From NCBI RefSeq assembly GCF_027486195.1, contig NZ_JAIXPP010000045.1, forward strand, positions 26,118-90,117: 64,000 nt of DNA, in the 5' to 3' direction. Positions within the stretch are counted from its first letter, which is position 1, and every line of letters starts with the position of its first letter. This document shows positions 57,248 to 64,000 of the stretch, in pieces. The position numbers and the translations under genes are program-made. The DNA comes from Novosphingobium sp. (GTDB lineage: Bacteria > Pseudomonadota > Alphaproteobacteria > Sphingomonadales > Sphingomonadaceae). The notes beneath the pieces are model-generated. The model saw only the letters and a list, made by a program, of their open reading frames with translations, did not search any database and was not told where the DNA came from.

Positions 57248-57262
57248 GCCGGGGGCAGGGCT

Positions 57263-58816
57263 ATGTCTGAACAACCGCCTGCGGAAGCAGGTTTCCACCC
57301 CAGTTTCCATGCACGCTCCACGCCGACGCGCCCTGCGCTCGTGCTTGCGGAAAGCGGTAGGTCGGTAACCTATGAAGAGTTGGAGGCCCGCTCGAACAAG
57401 GTCGCGAACTTCTTCCGCGCGCAAGGCCTGCAACGCGGGGATGCGGTTGCGATCTTCCTCGAGAACCACCCGCGCTATCTTGAGATAGTTTGGGGGGCGC
57501 AGCGCGCGGGATTGGTCTTCATCGCGGTGTCGTCGCGGCTTTCGGCATCAGAGCTCGGCTACATCCTGAAGGACAGCGGCGCGAAACTGATTGTTTCTTC
57601 TTCGTTTGCTGTTTCGCTGCTTGCTACGGTGCCGGTTGATCTGCCCCGCTGGTTTTTTGACGTCTACACGGGCCTATGGGGAGACCTTGACGCGGCGTTG
57701 GATTGGCAATCGTCAGAGGTCATTGTCGATCAGGCCCCTGGCATCGATATGCCCTATTCGTCAGGGACGACGGGTATGCCCAAGGGCATTCGCCGTCCTC
57801 TACCCGACATTCAGCCGCTGGGTGCACCGGACACGCTGGTTAAACTGGCCAAGGGTCTCTTCGGGTTTGGCCCCGGAACGGTCTATCTTAGCCCTGCGCC
57901 GCTCTATCACGCCGCACCTCTTCGCTGGTCCATGACTGTGCAGGCACTGGGCGGCACAGTCGTGCTCATGGAAAAGTTTGATCCCGTCAGAGCTCTCGTG
58001 GCGATCGAACGATACAGGGTTACCCATAGCCAGTGGGTTCCAACCCATTTCGTGCGCCTGCTCAAGCTGCCGCCGGAAGATCGGTCTGCTTTTGATTTGT
58101 CGTCTCACAAACTGGCCGTTCATGCTGCGGCGCCATGTCCGGTTGAGGTCAAGCGGGCGATGCTGGATTGGTGGGGGCCGATCATCCACGAGTACTATTC
58201 GTCTTCCGAAGGGGTGGGCTTCACCGCCGTCGGGCCGGGGGAATGGCAAACGAAGCCGGGAACCGTTGGCAAGCCCGTCCATGGCATCGTCCATGTCCTG
58301 GACGAAGATGGACAGGAACTGCCGGCGGGCAAGGACGGGGTGATCTACTTCGAAACGCCGACCAAGGTTGCCTATCACAACGATCCGGAGAAGACGGCGT
58401 CCGCCCATAATGACCGTGGCTGGTTCACACTCGACGATATCGGCCATGTCGATGAGGATGGCTATCTGTACCTTACCGATCGGCGCAGTTTCATGATCAT
58501 CAGCGGGGGCGTGAATATCTATCCCCAAGAGATCGAGAACCGTCTGGTTATCCATCCCATGGTAGCAGACGTCGCAGTGATCGGCGTGCCCGATGAAGAG
58601 ATGGGCGAGAAGGTGCTCGCTGTTGTGCAACTTGCACCTGGCGCCAAGCCTGCTGACAGGATGGCGGACGAACTCGATGCCTGGTGCAGGGCAGAGCTTT
58701 CCAGCGTCAAGGTTCCGCGCAAGTTCGATTTCGTGGAGGAATTGCCCCGCGAACCGACCGGCAAGCTGCTCAAAGGGCGTCTGCGCGACATGTACAAGAC
58801 CCATTCGAGCCGTTGA
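57263..58816 (+). CDS. Acyl-CoA synthetase (AMP-forming)
   Basis: This 517-residue ANL ligase has YSSGTTGMPKGI as its AMP-binding loop, SPAPLYHAAPLRWSM, EYYSSSEGVGFT, YLYLTDRRSFMIISGGVNIYPQEIE and the catalytic-lysine region LPREPTGKLLKGRL. It activates a carboxylic acid to its CoA thioester; chain type is unknown. It begins 15 nt after the ThDP gene. The motif order and length match sphingomonad FadD-like ligases found in catabolic clusters. Confidence 0.88.
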   Translation: MSEQPPAEAGFHPSFHARSTPTRPALVLAESGRSVTYEELEARSNKVANFFRAQGLQRGDAVAIFLENHPRYLEIVWGAQRAGLVFIAVSSRLSASELGYILKDSGAKLIVSSSFAVSLLATVPVDLPRWFFDVYTGLWGDLDAALDWQSSEVIVDQAPGIDMPYSSGTTGMPKGIRRPLPDIQPLGAPDTLVKLAKGLFGFGPGTVYLSPAPLYHAAPLRWSMTVQALGGTVVLMEKFDPVRALVAIERYRVTHSQWVPTHFVRLLKLPPEDRSAFDLSSHKLAVHAAAPCPVEVKRAMLDWWGPIIHEYYSSSEGVGFTAVGPGEWQTKPGTVGKPVHGIVHVLDEDGQELPAGKDGVIYFETPTKVAYHNDPEKTASAHNDRGWFTLDDIGHVDEDGYLYLTDRRSFMIISGGVNIYPQEIENRLVIHPMVADVAVIGVPDEEMGEKVLAVVQLAPGAKPADRMADELDAWCRAELSSVKVPRKFDFVEELPREPTGKLLKGRLRDMYKTHSSR

Positions 58817-58851
58817 AACCATTATCCGAAATAGCCTCGCAGGATTCCACA

Positions 58852-60348
58852 ATGCGTCTAGTAGACCACTTCATCGTCGGCGGCCCTGGTGGCGCGTCTG
58901 CTCGCAAGAGCGCAATCTTCGATCCGAACAATGGCAGCGTGCAGGGCGAAGTTGCTCTCGGCAACTCCGAAACGCTGGAGATCGCCGTGCAGGCCGCGCT
59001 CAAGGCGCAACCCGCATGGGCGGGCACCAATCCTCAGCGCCGCGCGCGTGTCATGTTCCGGTTCAAGGAACTGGTCGAGGCCAACATGAACAGTCTGGCT
59101 CACCTGCTGTCCTCCGAACACGGCAAGGTTATCGCGGATTCCAAAGGTGACATCCAGCGCGGCCTCGAGGTGGTCGAGTTTGCTTGCGGTATTCCGCACG
59201 TGCTCAAAGGTGAGTACACGCAAGGCGCGGGGCCTGGCATTGATGTCTATTCGATGCGCCAGCCGATCGGCATCGGCGCAGGCATCACCCCGTTCAATTT
59301 TCCGGCAATGATCCCTCTGTGGATGGGTGCAGTGGCGATCGCCTGCGGAAATGCCTTCATCTTGAAGCCTTCAGAGCGTGATCCGTCCGTGCCCAACCGG
59401 CTCGCGGAACTGTTCCTCGAAGCAGGGCTTCCCGAGGGCATTTTTCAGGTGGTCCACGGCGACAAGGAAATGGTCGACGCGATCCTCGACCACCCTGAAA
59501 TCGGAGCGGTCAGCTTCGTCGGTTCGTCTGATATTGCACACTATGTCTACAATCGCGGCGTTGCTGCCGGCAAGCGGGTGCAGGCCATGGGCGGCGCCAA
59601 GAACCATGGCATCGTGATGCCCGACGCCGACCTGGATCAGGTGGTCAACGACTTGTGCGGCGCGGCGTTCGGCTCAGCTGGTGAGCGCTGCATGGCGGTG
59701 CCAGTCGTCGTGCCCGTGGGCGAGGATACGGCCGAACGCCTCAAGGCTAAGCTCATCCCGGCGATCGAGGCGCTCAAGGTCGGCATCTCCACCGACGCTG
59801 AAGCACACTACGGTCCGGTCGTTACACAGGCGCACAAGGAGAAGATCGAAAGCTGGATCACCTCGTGTGTGGAAGAGGGCGGCGAGCTGATTGTCGACGG
59901 CCGTGGTTTCAAGCTGCAAGGCCACGAAAATGGCTTCTTTGTCGGCCCGACGCTGATCGATCATGTCACGCCCGAGATGGACAGCTACCACAACGAGATA
60001 TTCGGCCCGGTGCTTCAGATCGTTCGTGCGGCGGATTTCGAAGAGGCGCTCGCGCTGCCCAGCAAGCACCAGTATGGCAATGGCGTCGCCATCTTTACCC
60101 GCAACGGGCATGCGGCACGCGAATTTGCGGCGCGGGTGAATGTGGGCATGGTTGGCATCAACGTGCCGATTCCGGTGCCGGTGGCCTACCACACTTTCGG
60201 CGGCTGGAAGCGCTCGGCCTTTGGCGACACCAACCAGCACGGCATGGAAGGTGTGAAGTTCTGGACCAAGGTCAAGACCGTGACCCAGCGCTGGCCCAAC
60301 GGCTCGCTTGATGGAGAAAATACCTTCGTCATTCCCACGATGGCTTAG
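58852..60348 (+). CDS. mmsA: CoA-acylating methylmalonate-semialdehyde dehydrogenase
   Basis: This 498-residue aldehyde dehydrogenase of the MmsA branch has TPFNFPAMIPLWM (N150), the NAD loop SFVGSSDIAHYVY and nucleophile C280 in GSAGERCMA, with the MMSDH-typical GGAKNHGIVMPDA and GVAIFTRNGHAAREF. MmsA oxidises (methyl)malonate semialdehyde with CoA and NAD+ to propionyl- or acetyl-CoA and CO2, and acts in valine, beta-alanine and inositol breakdown. It starts 35 nt after the ligase gene. In this cluster it may process an aldehyde made upstream. Confidence 0.9.
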   Translation: MRLVDHFIVGGPGGASARKSAIFDPNNGSVQGEVALGNSETLEIAVQAALKAQPAWAGTNPQRRARVMFRFKELVEANMNSLAHLLSSEHGKVIADSKGDIQRGLEVVEFACGIPHVLKGEYTQGAGPGIDVYSMRQPIGIGAGITPFNFPAMIPLWMGAVAIACGNAFILKPSERDPSVPNRLAELFLEAGLPEGIFQVVHGDKEMVDAILDHPEIGAVSFVGSSDIAHYVYNRGVAAGKRVQAMGGAKNHGIVMPDADLDQVVNDLCGAAFGSAGERCMAVPVVVPVGEDTAERLKAKLIPAIEALKVGISTDAEAHYGPVVTQAHKEKIESWITSCVEEGGELIVDGRGFKLQGHENGFFVGPTLIDHVTPEMDSYHNEIFGPVLQIVRAADFEEALALPSKHQYGNGVAIFTRNGHAAREFAARVNVGMVGINVPIPVPVAYHTFGGWKRSAFGDTNQHGMEGVKFWTKVKTVTQRWPNGSLDGENTFVIPTMA

Positions 60349-60522
60349 GCGCCGTCGATCGTTACGAGATATGTCCGTGGGCTGCTCACTCTCCGCGTTT
60401 CGGACATCAACTTGGGCCAGGAGCTTCGGCTTCTGGCTCTTTTTGTTCGCTGCAAGCCCTCTGGAAAACAAGGAATAACAATTCTCGGGGGGGGCGGAGA
60501 GGTGCGCTGGAGAAGGTTGCCA

Positions 60523-61764
60523 ATGATGAATGATTTCAGTTGGATTGATTCAGGCCTGACTTCGGCAGAATTCTGCTCGTCAGATCGTTTTCTCGAAGCG
60601 CTGTCGATCCTGCGCATGCAAGATCCCGTCCACTGGACGGCAGGAAGCACAGTCCGGCCTTTCTGGTCGGTGACGAGCTACGCAGGTTGCCGTGCCGTGC
60701 TCGACAATGCAGAAGCCTTCAGTTCGCGGCGCGGGGGCTTCATGCCTCTCAACGACGACATACCGAGCCCCGAACAGGAGCGCATGATGGGTATCGGTTT
60801 CATACCGACCCATGTCGATCCGCCGGAGCACATGCGGGTCAGAAAGCCGCTCAGCCCATACTTCAGCCCGAGCGCGGCGGCACGATATCGTGAGGCCATC
60901 GAAGCGGTCGTTTCATCCATAATGGATTCGATAAAGCCAAAGGGCGCGTGCGATCTGGTCAGTGACGTCGCGCAGGAACTCCCGGCGCGGTTCATCTGCA
61001 GCCTCCTTGGCGTACCAGAAGAGGATCAACCGCGCATTGCCCATCTGACGCGTGGCGTCATGAGCGCCGAAGATCCTGAGTACCAGATCGACAACGATCC
61101 GGTGAAAACGCGCAAGCACTACCAGGGCGAGCTGTTTCGCTACGCAGCCAAACATACGGTTTCGCGCCGCGGACAACCTGCCTCCGATCTCGCCGGATTG
61201 ATCGCCAATACCGATGTTGCCACCGGTGACCCCATTACCGATACCCACCTGGGTTGGTGGACGTTCGCGCTGTTCGTTGGGGGGCTTGAGACAACCCGCA
61301 GTGTCATCTCATTAGGCACCAAGGCGCTGATCGAATGGCCCGAACAGATGGAAATGCTGCGGCGCAACCCACAGATTGCTCCGCTGGCGGTTGAAGAGTT
61401 GCTGCGCTGGGTATCTCCCTCGCGGCAAAAGTTCCGCATTGCGACCCGAGACATCGAGGTCGAAGGCAAGACCATCAAGGCGGGCGATTGGGTGGTTTGC
61501 TGGCTCTCCTCAGCAAACCGCGATCCGCTAGCCTTCCATGAACCGGAGAGGTTGCAACTGGACCGGAAGCCGAATGCCCATCTCAGTTTTGGGAGCGGCG
61601 AGCATCGCTGTATGGGGCAAAACTTCGCGCGGCTTGAGCTTCAGGCGATGTTCCGTGCAATCTCCGCCGAGCTTGGCGATCTGGAACTGGCTGCGGAACC
61701 TGTCGTGGAGCCTTCCACATTTGCAAACAGCGTTGCAAGGATGCCGGTTCGCTTCAGGGTTTAG
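60523..61764 (+). CDS. Cytochrome P450
   Basis: This 413-residue soluble bacterial P450 has the I-helix FVGGLETTRS (GxE-T-T in place of the usual GxD-T-T), the ExxR helix EELLR and the haem loop FGSGEHRCMGQNFARLE with the cysteine ligand. It is an electron-dependent monooxygenase needing a ferredoxin and reductase, neither of which is encoded nearby. The ATG at 60523 was chosen over a longer frame; an eight-G run (60487-60494) lies in the leader. The stop overlaps the left terminal repeat of the element that follows. Substrate unknown. Confidence 0.92.
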   Translation: MMNDFSWIDSGLTSAEFCSSDRFLEALSILRMQDPVHWTAGSTVRPFWSVTSYAGCRAVLDNAEAFSSRRGGFMPLNDDIPSPEQERMMGIGFIPTHVDPPEHMRVRKPLSPYFSPSAAARYREAIEAVVSSIMDSIKPKGACDLVSDVAQELPARFICSLLGVPEEDQPRIAHLTRGVMSAEDPEYQIDNDPVKTRKHYQGELFRYAAKHTVSRRGQPASDLAGLIANTDVATGDPITDTHLGWWTFALFVGGLETTRSVISLGTKALIEWPEQMEMLRRNPQIAPLAVEELLRWVSPSRQKFRIATRDIEVEGKTIKAGDWVVCWLSSANRDPLAFHEPERLQLDRKPNAHLSFGSGEHRCMGQNFARLELQAMFRAISAELGDLELAAEPVVEPSTFANSVARMPVRFRV

Positions 61765-62049
61765 AGAACCTTTGGGCCGATCTGGTTCATTGTGACGGAG
61801 CCGATTTTGGCCCAAACCCAATCAAGAGGGGCGCGAGGATCGAGTAGGGAGCCATGCCATAGCATAGTGACCGACGAGAGACGCTGCGATGGGCCAAAAG
61901 CGGCCCGCCCCTTCGGGGTTCCGCCAGGAAGCCCCTCGGACAGCGTCGCGCCGCTGGCACGGGCTACCAGCCCGCACTGTGCGGCGCTCCTTACCGAGAA
62001 GCTTCCTGACGCAATCGCGGTGAGCCAGATTGGTCGGAAAGTGCTCTAG
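61761..62049. mobile_element. MITE-like element with imperfect 30-bp inverted ends
   Basis: The sequence at 61761-61790, read in reverse complement, matches 62020-62049 at 21 of 30 positions (shared core CCAGAT-GG-C and TCTCTA/GCTCTA ends). The 289-bp interval holds no full gene; short frames on both strands end in the same way (QIGxKVL stop) because they read through the repeats. A third copy of the end lies at 49666-49688. This pattern fits a non-autonomous transposable element or IS remnant. No target duplication was verified. Confidence 0.55.
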
Positions 62050-62103
62050 GGGCTTGGATGCGCCAAAGTGCCGAGTTGCATCTCAAAGGCTAGCGAGCGC
62101 TCC

Positions 62104-62150
62104 TGAAACGCAAAGGGACCGGCACACGTGCCGGTCCCCCGCATGTTTCA
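62104..62150 (-). terminator. Intrinsic terminator-like hairpin after the TonB receptor
   Basis: GGGACCGGCAC (62115-62125) pairs with GTGCCGGTCCC (62128-62138), with an outer stem TGAAAC/GTTTCA at 62104-62109 and 62145-62150. On the minus strand the inner stem is followed by TTTGCGTTTC. It lies 15 nt past the receptor stop. Confidence 0.75.
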
Positions 62151-62164
62151 GGCAGTCGTTCGCT

Positions 62165-64000
62165 TCAGAACTTCACAGCAGCCCGCATACCCCATGTGCG
62201 GGGCTGACCGGGCGCGGCCGATCCCGCAATGAGGCCGATACCGGGGAGGTTGGAGCCCCCCTGGATCCCGCCGACCTCAACATAGTTCTCGATGTTGTTG
62301 ACATATGCCGCCAGCGAGAAGCGATCAGATCCCCAGCGGTATTCGACCATGGCATCGGACTTGAAGAAGGACGGTTGCACGAAGACGACCGCAGACGAGT
62401 AGTCGTAAATGAAGTACTTGTCGGAGAAGCGCGTACCAGCCGCGAAGGTAATGTCGCCGTCAAGCAGCGGCCGGGTATGCCGGAAGCGGAGATTTACGGT
62501 AAACTCCGGGGCGCGTTCGAGAGGCCGTCCCTTGAAGTTTGGCCCGGCTGCGCCGAGAGGGGTGTAATCACCCAGCTCGGTATTGAGATACGTAACGCCG
62601 GTATTGATGGTTGTGTGAGAATCCACTCTCAAGAGGCTCTCGAGTTCGATGCCGGTGTTACGTGCATTTGCCGCATTCTCGAACCTGGCGACGTCCTGCA
62701 CGTTTGATGGCACGCGAAGTAGCTGCAGGTTGGAGTAGTCGTAATGGAACGCGGTCAACTGATAGCCCAGCCCAAGCGAAGGAATCTGTCCCTTGATCCC
62801 GCTTTCGTAGGACGTGAGGGTTTCGGGCCGATAGTAGAAAGTGCTGGTATTGGCTGGCCGCGCGCAAGCGAGGCCATTGCTGCCCACCGAACCTGCGAGG
62901 CACCCGTCGTTGGTGCCGCCGGCCTTGTATCCGGTCGAGACGTTGAAGAACGCGAGTGTCTGCGGGCCGAGATCGTAATCCAGACCGGCACGCCAGGTTA
63001 CACGGTTGAACCCGACATTGCCCTTGTTCAGGAAGCGGACGTCGGTCGCCGGATTGTAGACCGGTCCCGCCCGGGATTCGTCAAATCCTTCACGTGCCTT
63101 CTTATCTTGGGTGTAGCGGACACCCAGCGTCAGGCGCAGCGAGTCGAGCAAGGAATAGGTGCCTTGTGAGAACACCGCCCACGAATCCGATCGGATGTTC
63201 TGCGGGGTTCTTCTTTCGAGCGAGTTCGTCGGCGTCATGACACCAAAGATGGGGCCCACCAAGGGTGACAGCGCGCCGAAATTGACTGGCCCGTCGGTTC
63301 TGTTGCGTTCGTTGAAATAGAATATGCCAGCCTGGAGCTTGAGCTTGTCGGAGCCGTCATAGGACACCCGCAGCTCCTGTGAGTTCTGCTTGTAGGTGTC
63401 GTCCGGCTTGCTCAAGAGCGGAATATCGAACAACTGGAACGCCAGCTGACCACCGCGGTCATACTGACGGAAGCTGCCAAGATAGGTCAGGGTGATGTCG
63501 CCGATCGACCAGGTGACTTCGCCGCGCAGGCCCCACGAAGAATCCTTGCGCTCCAGATCGAACGGAAGCGCGAAGGGCATGGTCAGCTGGGCATCAGCCC
63601 CGCGGTTGACGTAAGTTGGTTTGCTGGCATCGCCCGTCCCCGGGGGATATGGTGGCGAGGGCTGGGCAGGAAAGTCATAGAAATTGCTCTGCCGGACGTA
63701 GTCGTACCGCCCGCCGCGAAGCTTCGAGTAATCGCCCGCGACAATGATCTTGAGATTGCTGGTGGGCTTGTAGCTGATAGTGCCGCGAACGGAGATATTG
63801 TCGTTGAATTTTGGCAGGCTGCTGCTCTTGCCAGCAGGGAGCTGAATCGGAAACGCAGGCCGCGTCGTGCCCTCGTTGAAGTAGGAATCGCGCGCGTCGT
63901 AAAGCGCGGCAATGCGGACAGCGACTTTATCGCTGACGGGGACGTTGACATACCCTTCGGCGATGACGGTCTGATAATTGCCGACGGTGGTGCGAAGGCC
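62165..64000 (-). CDS. TonB-dependent receptor, 5' end beyond window
   Basis: The minus-strand frame stays open to the window end, giving about 611 C-terminal residues of a TonB receptor barrel. Visible are GNYQTVIAEGYVNVPVSDKVAVRIAALYDAR near the top, many alternating beta-strand segments, GVRYTQDKKAREGF and the final RTWGMRAAVKF with terminal Phe. The plug domain and signal peptide are outside the window. It resembles sphingomonad receptors for plant or steroid-like compounds only in general form; the ligand is unknown. It converges with the P450 cluster across the MITE-like element. Confidence 0.9.
   Translation of the reverse strand, partial: GLRTTVGNYQTVIAEGYVNVPVSDKVAVRIAALYDARDSYFNEGTTRPAFPIQLPAGKSSSLPKFNDNISVRGTISYKPTSNLKIIVAGDYSKLRGGRYDYVRQSNFYDFPAQPSPPYPPGTGDASKPTYVNRGADAQLTMPFALPFDLERKDSSWGLRGEVTWSIGDITLTYLGSFRQYDRGGQLAFQLFDIPLLSKPDDTYKQNSQELRVSYDGSDKLKLQAGIFYFNERNRTDGPVNFGALSPLVGPIFGVMTPTNSLERRTPQNIRSDSWAVFSQGTYSLLDSLRLTLGVRYTQDKKAREGFDESRAGPVYNPATDVRFLNKGNVGFNRVTWRAGLDYDLGPQTLAFFNVSTGYKAGGTNDGCLAGSVGSNGLACARPANTSTFYYRPETLTSYESGIKGQIPSLGLGYQLTAFHYDYSNLQLLRVPSNVQDVARFENAANARNTGIELESLLRVDSHTTINTGVTYLNTELGDYTPLGAAGPNFKGRPLERAPEFTVNLRFRHTRPLLDGDITFAAGTRFSDKYFIYDYSSAVVFVQPSFFKSDAMVEYRWGSDRFSLAAYVNNIENYVEVGGIQGGSNLPGIGLIAGSAAPGQPRTWGMRAAVKF

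Noticed and set aside
61792..62049. 85-codon plus-strand frame after the P450 gene
   Set aside because: It lies inside the inverted-repeat element and its end is simply the repeat read through; no domain seen.

Overview
The window is high-GC DNA from an alphaproteobacterium, most likely of the Sphingomonadales (Novosphingobium/Sphingobium-like). This is judged from TonB receptors placed beside catabolic genes, dense operons with ATGA/GTGA stop-start overlaps, and close family matches to sphingomonad proteins. No database search was run. There is no rRNA, tRNA or CRISPR array that I can see.

Region 1 (1-16668, plus strand) is an almost complete purine catabolism operon. In gene order it holds an allantoate amidohydrolase (3' end only), ureidoglycine-glyoxylate aminotransferase (pucG), allantoinase (puuE), hpxZ, OHCU decarboxylase (uraD), membrane urate oxidase with a cytochrome c tail (puuD), HIU hydrolase (uraH), xanthine dehydrogenase xdhABC, guanine deaminase (guaD) and an adenine deaminase. 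Together these take adenine and guanine through xanthine, urate and allantoin to ureidoglycine and oxalurate. A secreted S9 peptidase, a secreted and motif-degenerate nucleoside hydrolase and a malonyl-CoA synthetase-like ligase follow.

Region 2 (16665-31231, minus strand) carries an RND efflux operon (adaptor, pump, outer-membrane factor) and the potassium-scavenging operon kdpFABCDE, which is preceded by a small membrane protein gene.

Region 3 (31162-49664) is the most interesting part. Six transcription units encode a TonB receptor plus prolidase-like amidohydrolase; an eight-gene operon (CPBP membrane protease, dipeptide-type ABC permeases and ATPases, D-aminopeptidase-like S12 hydrolase, binding lipoprotein, prolyl iminopeptidase); an M55 D-aminopeptidase; an NTF2-like protein with a TetR regulator; a second S12 hydrolase; an N-acyl-D-amino-acid deacylase; and an MFS transporter. 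Each unit has a copy of the same 19-bp palindrome, AACATAA-N5-TTATGTT, at its head (five copies serve the units, two of them between divergent genes). I infer one TetR-controlled regulon for taking up and dismantling peptides that contain D-residues, proline or cyclic bonds. It recalls the mlr microcystin cluster and the Bacillus dpp operon but matches neither.

Region 4 (49665-64000) starts with a decayed IS3-family element, followed by a YcaQ-type DNA glycosylase, a GH3 glycosidase, a Tat-exported esterase and a small Cys-rich secreted protein. A catabolic set follows (ThDP enzyme, acyl-CoA ligase, CoA-acylating aldehyde dehydrogenase, P450), then an inverted-repeat-bounded MITE-like element, a hairpin terminator and a TonB receptor cut by the window end.
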